This document shows positions 43,933-54,821 of a stretch of 64,000 nucleotides of DNA, in pieces; position 1 is the first letter of the stretch; each line of letters opens with the position of its first letter. Where the stretch lies: assembly GCA_033439765.1 (NCBI GenBank), contig JAULSN010000001.1, positions 7,936,001 through 8,000,000 on the forward strand. Reading direction: 5' to 3'. The notes below the pieces were generated by a model, which did no database searches, was not told where the DNA came from, and saw only the letters and a program-made list of their open reading frames with translations. The DNA is from Lasiosphaeria ovina (Eukaryota > Ascomycota > Sordariomycetes > Sordariales > Lasiosphaeriaceae). Position numbers and translations under genes: made by a program.

Positions 43933-45531
43933 TTATTCCCACTCAAAGAATGTTTCGCGGACCTCCTGCGTCGAGCTTGTGTACTCTCTTGGCCAATTTG
44001 TTGGCAAAATCCTGCCCCACCACGACTTGAAACTGAGCTGTTGGCCTGGCGGCATTCTTGTATTCACCCAGTTCAGGTGTGGCAACCGGCCGGTACCCTT
44101 GTGGTGCTCGCCGTCCTTGCGAAGCACCTGCATGTCTCTTACGCCGCAGAACAGGCCGCTGCGGCCGACGCGCTTCACCAGCTGCCATCCGCCGTCGAAG
44201 ATCTCCTCCACGAACGGCTCACCCTCGGCCACGGTGCGGTACGGGTTGTCGGCGCGCGACGTGATCAGGCTCCTGAACTCCCATACAAAGACCCACAGAC
44301 GCTCCCAGTACTTGACGAGCGGCAGCCACCGCAGCACCTTCTCCGTGTAAGCCACGCGCACGTAAGGGTTCATGACGATGCCAGTCCTATGGCCTTCGCT
44401 CCGCGCCAGCTGGCCCAGGTCCGCCGAAAAGAGGCAGCACTCGCACGCGTCGTAATACATGCCCGGCTCGTAGCGGAACCGCACAGGCGCCGTGACGTTC
44501 CGCGGCATGTCCGGATCGATGACGTGGCCGTTCACGGCCGAGAAGGCGGGCGACGGCGGCTCGCGCAGCAGGTTCTGGACGTACCGTGCCTGGACCGCCA
44601 TCATGCCGCCCCAGCACGACTTGACCGGCACCGCGTCCGACTGGGCCAGCACAGCCGCCCGCGAGGGGCCCTGGCCCCGTCGCCCGAAGAAGGGGTACGT
44701 GTTCTGGTAATAGGCATAGCCCTCGGCGTCTCGTAAAGCGTATATGTCGTAAATGTTTGACGGCGCGAACCAGTCGACGCCGCACGCCCCGACGTAGTCG
44801 GCGCGGCCGTTGCGCCCCTGGTTCGTGTTGAACAGCAGGTGGGCGGCGTCGATGGGCTCAAAGGCGATGTCGTTGAGGAACAGCACCTTGTCGTACTCGA
44901 CGGCGCCGCGCTCCTCGCGGAAGGCGTCGAGCGGCCGCAGCGCGCGGTTGCGCAGCTCCGACAGGAACGCCACGCGCTTGGTCCGCTGGCCGCCGTCCGG
45001 GAAGGTAATGTTGTGGAACTGCTCGACCGAGATGTGCTCCTCGCTGACGATGCTGTGGCGGCAGGGCACGCGCTGCTTCAGGTCGGCCAGCGCCGCCCGG
45101 CCCTCGGGCCCGCTGTCGTTCTCGTAGATGCTCAGGAACACGTTTGGCGGCCCCAGCAGGTCGATCAGCCTTATGAGCCGCTGACCCCATTTCCCGCCAG
45201 ACAGCTTGCCGCCGCGGTCGTACAGGATGATGGAGATGAAGACCTGCTCGTTCAGGGGGTTGGCGCAGCCGACCTCGCGGCGGCCGGGGTCTTGGCATCG
45301 TCGCTCGAGCTCGCGGTAGTGTGGTGGTGGGCGTGTGTATGAAGGCATGAAGATGGGCGTGAGGGCGAGCACCGCTACTACTATGATGGCGACATACTTG
45401 ATGGCGAGCTGGACATAGCCCGACCTCCGAAGCGTGCGTAGACGGGAGATAGTCCACGTTGCCACGAGAGTGATAGGGTGCGGGGGGCTACGTGTTTCGT
45501 CTTTTTTGTTGAAAGGGAGCTGTGGTGCCAT
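43933..45531 (-). CDS. CAP59/CMT1-type mannosyltransferase
   Basis: A Golgi-type glycosyltransferase related to the cryptococcal alpha-1,3-mannosyltransferase CMT1 and CAP59; the substrate in moulds is not established. From MAPQLPF it has 532 residues in one exon. A short basic cytoplasmic tail precedes one membrane anchor at about residues 42-62, giving a type II topology. The catalytic domain begins with VFISIILYDRGGKL and includes NVFLSIYENDSG, SEEHISVEQF, KRVAFLSELRNRAL, VLFLNDIAFEP near 255-265, DYVGACGVDWF and KSCWGGMMA, all characteristic of the family. The C-terminal part keeps the CECCLFSADLG and VNPYVRVAYT-like segments. An in-frame GTG further upstream was not used as start. Confidence 0.9.
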   Translation of the reverse strand: MAPQLPFNKKDETRSPPHPITLVATWTISRLRTLRRSGYVQLAIKYVAIIVVAVLALTPIFMPSYTRPPPHYRELERRCQDPGRREVGCANPLNEQVFISIILYDRGGKLSGGKWGQRLIRLIDLLGPPNVFLSIYENDSGPEGRAALADLKQRVPCRHSIVSEEHISVEQFHNITFPDGGQRTKRVAFLSELRNRALRPLDAFREERGAVEYDKVLFLNDIAFEPIDAAHLLFNTNQGRNGRADYVGACGVDWFAPSNIYDIYALRDAEGYAYYQNTYPFFGRRGQGPSRAAVLAQSDAVPVKSCWGGMMAVQARYVQNLLREPPSPAFSAVNGHVIDPDMPRNVTAPVRFRYEPGMYYDACECCLFSADLGQLARSEGHRTGIVMNPYVRVAYTEKVLRWLPLVKYWERLWVFVWEFRSLITSRADNPYRTVAEGEPFVEEIFDGGWQLVKRVGRSGLFCGVRDMQVLRKDGEHHKGTGRLPHLNWVNTRMPPGQQLSFKSWWGRILPTNWPREYTSSTQEVRETFFEWE

Positions 45532-48500
45532 GGCTGGTGCACGGGTTATACGATGTGGGTGAGCGAAGCTCTCTGGGTTCACCCCCCCTTTGCTCTCGCT
45601 GTTCTTGCCACAGGCTTACACGCTCGGATCTCGGTCTAAATCTTAAACTTGAAGTTTAACCAGCAGACAGAGTTTATTTCCGAGGCATGGATGGGGGACG
45701 GAAGATGTTAAAGGAAGACTGAGGGGGCGAATTGTCACAAGAGAAATGTAATGGCATGGGACGGAGGGACACGCACACACATACTGGAGACGAGAGACTG
45801 AAAATGGGGGACTTGCTGGAAGGGGGGGAATAGGAGTGGTAAAGGGCTGGGAATGTTTAAGGAGAGGGGGGGACGGGTCTAGGACGGGGTGTGGGTCATT
45901 AGCGACCTAAGAGGGTGTTGGAGGATCATGGCGACCTGCTGTTGGTGCTATGGCCTACTTTAGAGGCGTAGTATTTAGAGTCAATGTCATGTAGTACAGA
46001 CGTTGTTGGGATCCCTGCTTGACCGTTCATGAAGGTGGCTTACGTGTGTGATGTGTGCGTGTGCGCGCGTGTCCCCCCGTCTTGTCTTTGTCAGTGATGT
46101 TTATACGGCCTCTCTCGGCTTTCCGCGAACTTCGCGGCGAAGTCGTGGCAACCCAGCCCACTCCACTGGCAGTCCTGGATGCAGTTCGCTTCGGCCCTGG
46201 TTGGACGGGCGGGAGGATGGCGCCGCAACTGAGGAGGAAGCGCCGCGTAATGGGCTATGCTATGCTATGGGATGAGATGGTCCTGCTCTGCCAGACCGCC
46301 GCTCATGGCCTATGGCCCGTACCGTCCAAGGCCGTCTCCGTGAGGAGGTTAATGGCCCGTACCTAAGGTTCTTCGGCTTTGTTGGTCGACGACGGGTCCG
46401 GGTTTGGGACCTCAGAAGCCTGTAATGACAGCAAGCGAATTAGAAGCGAGAGGTTTGTTCACAACGCCTCCGTCCATTAGATTATATGCCGTATAAAGTA
46501 AAGTATAATGCACGGGCATGGCGCCCAAAAAGCTCAACACCTGGGCGAAACCTGGCCTCACGAAGTTTCTCGACACCCTCCAAAACCACGGATCAGGCGG
46601 CCGCACAAGTAGTATTTGATTTTGGAGTTGGCATGACATGGACTTTCGCTAAGAAAGCTTGCTTCCGTTCAGGTCCGTCTCAGACTCTTCCCGTGTTGGC
46701 TGACAAGAGTCGGCCGGCAGGAACGTTTGGTCGACCGTAGATTCCGGCCTTCGGGTACGGTACTATATTCGTACACTTTGTACCTGTCAGATTTTAGATT
46801 CCGCCTTGTCGGCACATTTCGAACTTGGGACGCCAATACTGATGGATAAACCACGGCTCAGTAAAAGCTTATTTCGAGGCTAGTCATTGTTGGTCTGTAC
46901 CTAGTTTTGAGCGGCACTGCTCTGCGAGGTGCGTATTGCCCGTGTATATTCTTTCGGCGTGTTGGCCGCCAGGACGGGTGCTACTCGGCGTTTGGACGTC
47001 TTAGTCCCATCTTTTTGAAAAGCGTGTTGCATAGCGGCGTAGTAGGTAAGGTACGTAAGGTGCTAAACTGATGAGTGTCTGATGCCAACTCCAACAGATA
47101 TTGAGCGTGATGGATGTTGGCTCTTTCCCCGGTGCCTTTACACGGAGATTGCGCGTTTCCTTTCTGAGTTATCGGCAACAACGGAGTCTACGTAAGTGAG
47201 GTAGGTGCTCGTTCGCTCCTTCTGCAAGACGCCACCTCTTCAATCCCGTTCCGTATCTTGCAAGAAATCCAAAATGGAACCGGCAAACTAAAACGGGCCA
47301 GCAGCCACGGTTGTGTGACCACCTAGCTCAGAGACTGTTTCTACAATGTGAAAGGCCCAGCAAAGCAACGCTTAAGCGACAACCAACTCGACTCGGACTC
47401 AAGGCAGCACTTTCTAAGCACGTAGCCTGCTGATATTGGGCCGAAAAGGTCGCTAAAGGAGAGGGCACTCGCACCTCGCATCATGTTCTTTCCCAATACT
47501 AGCCAGATTTATCACTGGGACGCGCGTCCGAAGATCGAAGGCATTCTCGAGGCTTGGCATACATATCTGATTTTGGAACTGAGTCGCTCATTGGGTGGCA
47601 CCAACCACAAAAACACACCCTTGTTCCCTGCGACCGGCTTTGTCAAGCAGCTTCATGCCCGGAAGCATCGCTGTTGGCGGTATTCCGCAGTGCGAGTTTG
47701 ACAATTCCGACAGCACGGAATGGCTGCTAGGTGAAAACAAGGAAACAAGGGAAATATGCGTGCCATATGCGTTACGGTATTGTTCTCGAAAGAATGGAGA
47801 TTTCATATTCGGTACGTATGCATTACACAGCCTGTGTGGCTTGCAGCGCGTCCGTCAGGTCTGGCAACCACGGCTCTCGGCACCGCCTCCAGAAAGTGCA
47901 GGGGAGCTGCGGGAGCTGAGGTGCTGCATGATGCACTAGATCTAGGGTTAGGGTTTTACACTTGCTGCTTGACTGCTGTCGTCTCCGTTCCCATCATCGG
48001 CTCTTTCTTGATTCATTCCGGGAAACATCATGGCGTTGCCGCCTCGGGCATCATTGCACTTCGCAAACCAGACGGGCCAGCCCGGCTTTCACATGCGCAT
48101 TTTACATCCCGAATAGGCTGCTGCGTCTATGTCTTGAGAAACCTGAAATCCCACCAATTGGGCATTATTACTAGTCAGGTCCCAGTTGATTTCTCAGATA
48201 CCTTTAATCAAGTCGTCTGGTCTATCATGTCCTGCCGAATTGGGCGATGCAGGAGCTTGCGATTCGCCCGTGGCGCAAAACGAACCCCTGTCGCAGACCC
48301 ACCCAACTGAGGTCTAGACAGCCGATCCACGATATCAGGTACACGACATTCACGGCTGCTGCACGCTGCCGCAGGCTAGATGAAGCGCAGTGGTGGCCTA
48401 CACAGCTCGAATCTGACAAAGTTCCAGGTTGCGTATGGATGCTCTATAAACTGCGGTGCTCTTTTCTTCCTCCTCCTCTATTTTGACCTCTCGGAAAAGG

Positions 48501-49307
48501 GGGCTAGAAACGGAAAATGCCTTCTCCTCTTCATCTTGGACATGACAATATCATAAGACCTGCCCTCTCCTATCTTTTGCTTTTCTTGTTTATTGTTTTA
48601 TTTCTGGTTCGTCGTCCAGAACGACCTCATGTCTTCCACGGCGTCCTTGTGATACAACGGGACTGGGCCACGTGAAGGTGCCGGAGTGGAAGACAAAGGC
48701 GAGAGAATGCAACAAAGCAGCTTAACGTCAATGGAGCCGGCCTAGCGGTGTGTTGTGTCTATATGTCGACATGCGTCGCTGGAGTTGATACCAAACAGCT
48801 GGCTTCAGGTTTGGTTCTCGATGCGGCTCTAGCTCTCTCAGACTCTCCCCGATCCGTGTAGATTCCTGTCTCAAAACAAAAAACAGCAATGTTGGCCGTC
48901 TAGGTCCACTCTGGTCTATTGCAAACTGCGAAAGGGGCGTGTATCGTGTTTGCTTCCGCTGCGGAGAGGATAAAACACAGTAAAACACTCGCTCCGCTAT
49001 TTGCGATGGCTAACCAACACAAAACATGGCAGTCTATGGCAGTCTGTCTATGGCTGCACTTATCTATTCGTTGTCATCACTGCTTCTGTCGCAGGCTGAG
49101 ACCGGCATTGCGGCAGTCTCCCTCACATTACGTCTTCCTCCTAAGGGCACGTCCGTGTTTCTTCGTCATCTAGGGTATGCCATCGCCACTCCCTGGGCTG
49201 CAGTCACGCAATGAGGCTTCCGGCACAAACACTGCATAGCACATACCAAAAACCCACCCCCTTCGCTCCCTCTAACAGATGGTAAAGGGCACGGCACAGA
49301 ACTCCCC
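45532..49307. other. Gene-free interval
   Basis: About 3.8 kb with only short overlapping frames. It has G-rich stretches near 45.7-45.9 kb, TACCTAC/GTAAGGTA words at about 46360, 47042-47060 and 47190-47208, and a TAGGGTTAGGG element at 47943-47953. A 184-codon frame at 47756-48310 begins with ATG but shows no family resemblance or splice context. Confidence 0.55.
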
Positions 49308-50051
49308 TTAAGTTTCGTATTTCCTCCGCTTATACTGCTCAAAGCACCACTGCTCCGGCCATTCGCGCTCGCCCCTCAGCACGGCGACGCGGACGCCGTC
49401 GGCCCAGATGTCGGCGTCCAGCCTGTTGGCAGGAGCGCGGGACCCGATCTCGCGCGTGCGGCGGCTGCGCAGCGCCGCCTGCGTCGAGAGCGCCCGGCAG
49501 TGTGATAAGTAGCCGTACTTGTCCACGGCGAGCCCCTCGACGAAGCCGTCAACCTCCTTGATGGCCCACGTGATCCGCTGCAGCCGGTCCAGCATGTAGT
49601 GGCGTGCCTCGACTTGCTGCTGCTCGTCCCCGTGGCGGCGGCAGTTGGTTTTTGCGGCGGCAGCGGCCGGGTCGGCGGCGGCAGCGCGGCGCGCCTGGCG
49701 TGCGAAAAAGGGGTTGCGCGCGCACTCGCCCGCGTAGCCGTCCCGGACGAGCTCCCACACCGTCTCGACGTGCGCGGCCACGTCGAACGTGCGTCGCTCC
49801 TCGGCCTTGAGGCTGCGCCGGCGGCCGAGCATGCTACGGATGAGGTGCCGGGACAGACTCAGCCTGAGCATGATCAGCGGCGGGATCAGGTTGTCGCCCG
49901 GGTCCTGTATCGGCGGCTTGTTGGCGGCTTCGTGGGTGTGGAGGTGGTGCCGGTGCGGCGCCGCGGTCTTTTGTTTCCTGCACTGCGATATGCTGATGAA
50001 GGACATGTCGAGTTTTCTGCGTTTCTCTCGTCTCGCTTCGCTCGTGACCAT
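49308..50051 (-). CDS. Unknown Arg-rich protein
   Basis: I do not recognise the family. The likely start is MVTSEARREKRRKLD, giving 247 residues in one exon; the frame is open upstream to 50159. The N-terminus is basic (RREKRRK) and could be a nuclear signal. A His/Pro-rich patch (HRHHLHTHE) follows. An ordered part near residues 85-130 contains FDVAAHVETVWELVRDGYAGE, then an Ala-rich linker. The C-terminal third has MLDRLQRITWAIKEVDGFVEG and ends EREWPEQWCFEQYKRRKYE, rich in aromatic residues. The composition and codon use look coding, but the gene rests on one open frame. Confidence 0.6.
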   Translation of the reverse strand: MVTSEARREKRRKLDMSFISISQCRKQKTAAPHRHHLHTHEAANKPPIQDPGDNLIPPLIMLRLSLSRHLIRSMLGRRRSLKAEERRTFDVAAHVETVWELVRDGYAGECARNPFFARQARRAAAADPAAAAAKTNCRRHGDEQQQVEARHYMLDRLQRITWAIKEVDGFVEGLAVDKYGYLSHCRALSTQAALRSRRTREIGSRAPANRLDADIWADGVRVAVLRGEREWPEQWCFEQYKRRKYET

Positions 50052-51682
50052 GCGAGGGAGCAACCGGTAGGTGTCCTCTCGAATGAGGGTTTTTGCTTGC
50101 CCAATCAACGGGCTTGAGATGTGATGTCGTGCTGGGGATTTTCTTTCAGAAAAACACACCGAAAATAGAGAAACAGAATAATCTCATCGTCTGGAAACCC
50201 GTCTGGGAAAGAGAATGCATGGGTCTTGCTTTTCCGGCAGCTTCAAGTGGCGGACAAAATCAGAGAGGTCTGGGGTAATATGCTACACCAGTGGTGGGCG
50301 GGTTCTTTGTTGTTTGCGCTCTTAATATAGAGCAAGCGGTAGTGGCAAGCCAGGCGAATGACATTGTCCCAAACACGCACAAAGATGGTTTCGAACGCTC
50401 CTTGTCACTGCTCGCCTTTCAGGTGCGTCATGCTGTGTTTCGGAAAACAATGGACGGAACTTGCCTCCTTTCTCGCTCGCTGCCTCGGAATGCAATCTGG
50501 TGCCGGTGCTGGCTATTGCCTGGAGCTGACTGCGCTCAGGAGTTCACCTTAATGGCATGCTCGCGAACCTGGCCGGTGTGCTAATTTTCAGGCAGCAAAT
50601 ATTGACGGACGACCTCGCAACTTCAACGACATTGAACAAGCCCCAGTTCGCACTGGCAACTGCTCGGTCAAGCCCAACCGCTTCGTTTTGGCGACGAGAA
50701 GTGGACATGGTGGCGTTTCTTGCTTGCTGCAGTTGTCGAGCCTCTGCTTCAACAGAGGCCAGTTGACAAGACTTTGGCTCGCAATCGGGATGGCAGTCAG
50801 TCTTTCGGGGCTCTTGTAACACTGCTGGTCACAGAATTTGATTGGACGGAAACCCGGCAACCTGCTGTCTACTTTTGCGTGCGGAAGTGAGCATGGAAAG
50901 AACATGGGCGGCAATCCATTACCCATCACTAACGAACCAATCGAGCGCTACAAGTTGCACAGGATACCAATAGACGGCTTTGTGGGTTACTTCGATCTCT
51001 GGATTATCAGGATGATGGAAAGCCCAATGGGGGTTGAGGATCCTTCGAAGTTGAAGCCGATGGTAATATTCCTGGTGCATCCCGATTATCACAAGATGAC
51101 AGGAAATCCTACATAGCCTGCCAAGCTTGCAACTCTGGGCAAAGAATTAATAGCAATACTTATCCCGGTGCTTGAGCTGTTTGAAGAGTGGTTGCGAATG
51201 AGTCCGAATCACGGAGGTTGGTGGTGAAATGGCAAATTTGTTGTGGCTTGGAGCGCGCTGGAAGCGCCCCCCTTTTCGCTCAGGTAGCGGTTCTTCAATC
51301 TATTCCCCTTTCAGTCACTGCACAAGTTTGAGAGTAGCACTTGTCCCAAACATATTAAACGAGGGCAGTCGACACATGCGGAGTGAAAGGGCGAAAATGG
51401 AAGTTGTGACCGACAGGTGGAATGAACCGCTACCAGCTGAGAACTACTAGATTTCTAGTACCAACCAGCCTAACGGATGTAGAAGGCAGGAGCGTACGGC
51501 GAAAGTTCCGGTGGCAATATTAGCACCATACCTCCTTCCTTATCTCGAGCAAGCTCCAACTTTACCTCTCCCACCCCGAAGAAACGAAAAAGACATGCCA
51601 TGACCTTGTCTAGTTTCTATTCCGTCTACCCTGAAAGCACAATTCACAAGTAAACACTGGCCGCGCTTCAAACAATGCTCGC
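50052..51682. other. Interval between unknown gene and acid phosphatase
   Basis: About 1.6 kb with the promoter of the upstream short gene and the 3' flank of the phosphatase. Short frames on both strands carry no recognisable domain. Confidence 0.5.
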
Positions 51683-53382
51683 CTATAACAGAAGCGCAAC
51701 CGCAACCGCAACCGGACCCAGCAGCGCAGCCATAAACACCGCATCTCGCCTTGTAGCACCTGCAGCGCTGATGGGAACAGGATGGCAACAGGAGCTCTCG
51801 CTCGTTTCAGAACCGCCGCCATCAGAAGCCGCATCCGCGCTTCCCGCGACAGGCGTACCACCGACGTCAACACCGGCGTGCCCGTTGTACGGATAGACGT
51901 TCGTGTAATTATACGACCCGGGCTGTTCGGCGCCCCAGACGGCAGCAACAGCGGGCAGGACGCCGCGGCCGGAGGCGCAGCGGGCGCGCGTGTTGGGCGC
52001 GGGCCACCAGCCGGGCGTGTGCCGGAAGTCGGCGACGGGGCCCGGGTACGACGCGTTGAAGTGGAGCCCGTCGAGCGATATGTTTGTGTTGCGGTACCCG
52101 GTTTTTGCTGCCACGGGCCCGAGCACGTTGGCGCCGCAGTCCCATCGCCCGAGCGACGGCAGGTCCCAGTTGACCGACACGGTCGAGATGGTCGAGTAGT
52201 GGCTGTAGAACATGTCGTCGACGGCGCCGTGCAGCGATGCGTCGATGGCTCCGCCTAGCAGCACTGTGAAAACTCCTGGTGGGACTGGTCAGTGCTTGCT
52301 GTTTAAGGGGGGATGGAAATGGCTTGGCTTACTGTTTGGCCTGGGCCAGAGCCAGTTCTCGTCAAACGAGACGATGATCAAGGTGTTTTCCATGAAATAC
52401 GGATTCTCCAGCAGAGGCTCCAGGAAGCCGCGCGTCCAGCTCGCCGCAAAGGTGATGTTGGTGTCGTGGGCATCGTTGGTCTGTGTTTGACGACAGTCAG
52501 CTAAGCATATCAACAACAGGCCAGGAGCACGCCAAACGCACCATGTTAGGGGTGACAAAGCTCCACTGGGGGATCCTGCGGGCGTCGAGGTCGTCGGCGA
52601 AGCCGGTGAAGTTCTTGATCTGGCGCGCGCGTGTGGCGTTGTGCGCGACGCTGTCGTAGAGCATCAGCGGGTTGTGCTTGCGGACATAGTCGTCCTCGAG
52701 CGTGGCCTGGTTGGAGAAGTTCATGCCGTCGTAGCCCGCGTACGGCAGGTCCTCCATGTACTCGCCCCACGAGATACCCCGCGTGTCCAGCAGGTCGACC
52801 ACCGTCGACACGTTCGCCGGGATGCTGATGAACTCGTCGTGGTCCATGCCGAAGTGGTCGCCGCCCACGGCCGCCGCGTAGTTGGGCTGCGACGGGTGCG
52901 TCACTGTTGCGCTCGTCAGTATGTAAACAACCAGCAAGTGTTGTCCAGGGCAGCAAACAACAGCCGGTTTGTAGCCAGTGCAGAGCTTACCGGCAAAGTA
53001 GTTGCTGAGCAGCAGGCCGTGGTCGGCTATCCAGCCCATGTTTGGGTCATTTTCGGCGTCCTACACGGGGTATTGTTTAGGCTTTTGCGAGTAACGAGGT
53101 GCTGTCGAGGTGTCGACAAAGTCAAAACGACGGACGTCGGCTCACCTCGAAGTCGATATTCTCGAGCCATATCTGGACGATGCGGTCAAAAGCCACGCCC
53201 TTGACATCCGAGGTAGGCGAAGCCGGCCGCGCCGTGGCCTGCACGGCGAGGATCTCTGACAGCGCGGGCAGAATCGTCTTTGACGGCTGCCGGCTGGTGG
53301 CCACCGACGGCGGCGGCTGGGGTCCCGAGGCGGCGAGTGCGTGAGCAGCTCTGAGAGCTATGAAGAGTGTGTTAACTTTCAT
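51683..53382 (-). CDS. GPI-anchored acid phosphatase (phosphoesterase family)
   Basis: A secreted phosphomonoesterase of the PF04185 type found in Aspergillus and Penicillium acid phosphatases. Five exons (53382-53146, 53060-52991, 52903-52542, 52480-52333, 52275-51683) join in phase across introns of 57-87 nt, most with CTGAC branches, giving 469 residues. A signal peptide of about 18 residues (MKVNTLFIALRAAHALAAS) is followed by the core: IVQIWLENIDFED, NYFAVTHPSQPNY (catalytic region), GGDHFGM, the IPQWSFVTPNMTNDAHDT segment, and LIIVSFDEN. Asn-X-Ser/Thr sites are frequent. The C-terminus has a small-residue site, a spacer and a hydrophobic end (FMAALLGPVAVAVALLL), the pattern of a GPI signal, so the enzyme is probably held at the membrane or wall. 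Confidence 0.9.
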
Positions 53383-54821
53383 CTTGGCTGCCGGTTGTAA
53401 GGGGAGGGGGGAAGGCGGACGCAGACGCAGGTCCGGGCGCCCAGGCGGCAACAGCCTCGGGGCGAGAGCTTCTATAGTTTTACCTAGCTTGACAGGACAC
53501 AATCAAGGACGTGCAGACAGGCCTGGCACTTGATCTCTGTTGGCTGCGCTAGAACGAGCAAGGCGGTCTTCCCTCTGGACGGATAGAACTTTGCGCGGGT
53601 CAAGCCGTGCGTACCTCGAGGCCAGATGTAGCCTCGGTTCTGGTATGCAAGGTTCTGCCAAGCGGCGTGGCAGCGGCAATTCGCAAATAGGAGACGTCAA
53701 CATGTCGGGATTTGGGAGTTGTACTCCGTAGTTCTCTCAGTCCCCCTGCAGTTGGGAATCCTGTGATAATCACGCACCTCGCTAAGCCTCCCGCCTGCTG
53801 GTATTGGTGGAGATGCCGTCCGCACTACATTAAACCAGACTGGCACCAATGGTAGATACAACTACCACACGATTAGAGGCGCTTCTAATTGTACCGCTTC
53901 TCTTGTCTTCTCGGTTAGATCCGCCAGAGGCATGACATGGCTGCCACCGCATAGCCCTTCGAGACTCGTCACGGCACGAGAGCATATCCAAGTTAAGCCC
54001 TCGGCATGTACTGGTTCCATTATTCCACATTGAAGTGGCTTCCGGGTGTACATACACAAGTAATTTATACGAGTGTTGATTCTCGGGAATATTCGCAGAA
54101 TTCAAGCCATCAAGATCACGATACATAACTGGTGGAAATGGACGTGGTTTTTCTTTTCCTCTGTATCTCTATTTATATGCAGTCATCCGAGCTGCGTAGT
54201 CAAAGTACCTTAGGCACGTAGGCATGATCACAAAGCTCACTCGTTCCCATTGTCACTGCACGGAAACCCTGGCACACAAGTCTGGTGGTGTCAAAAGACC
54301 TCTAACTGCTAAAAGGCTACACCAAATACACCAAATCCTATTAGTATCACTGGAATTAGGGCTGAGCAAGATCAAATAGATATAAAAAGAAAGAACAAGA
54401 GAGGGGGCCCAAGCTTCCTCCAAAGACAAATCCAGTGAAAGTAAGAACGGCTGTCGATAAAGAGAACGCGTAAACGTAAGAGTAAGGGGAACACCCAAAA
54501 GGTTGTAGCAAAGAATCAGCCGCCGCTGCCGCAACGCAAGCGCGTAACTCTTGCTCGACGATGATGTGGTGTGGGAGGGAGAGGCAAACGATGAGTGCAG
54601 AAATCGGGAAAGAGCGAGACTAGTTTCTCTAGCCCCAGCCGCCAAAAAGCACTAAAAAAAATGGAAAGACGGAAAGATATAAGCCATCCTCCTGCTTTGC
54701 CCAGCCCCTCCCAAAGTCTACCTACCATACCGCCTACGCTCAGGAGGGTAGGCTAGGTAAGGTAGCAAGCCACCGCCACCGCCCCCCCCCCTCCCCCCCC
54801 CCTCCCCATCACACACTCAGC
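53383..54821. other. Interval upstream of acid phosphatase
   Basis: About 1.4 kb holding the phosphatase promoter and the 3' flank of the seven-exon gene. TACCTTAGG and GCTAGGTAAGGTAGC words occur at 54207 and 54751-54765. No gene is supported. Confidence 0.5.
54782..54807. repeat. C10-T-C10-T-C4 tract
   Basis: Three C runs separated by single T bases, 15 bases beyond the stop codon of the seven-exon gene. In that gene's transcript it reads as three G runs, a candidate RNA G-quadruplex in the 3' UTR. Confidence 0.9.

Noticed and set aside
47943..47956. TAGGGTTAGGGTTTT as a telomere or internal telomeric array
   Set aside because: Only two repeat units are present, far too few for a telomere. 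At most it is a telobox or a chance match.
47756..48310. 184-codon plus-strand frame starting with ATG
   Set aside because: Its composition matches random GC-balanced DNA, no domain is seen, and it contains a telomere-like repeat in a stretch with other non-coding features.
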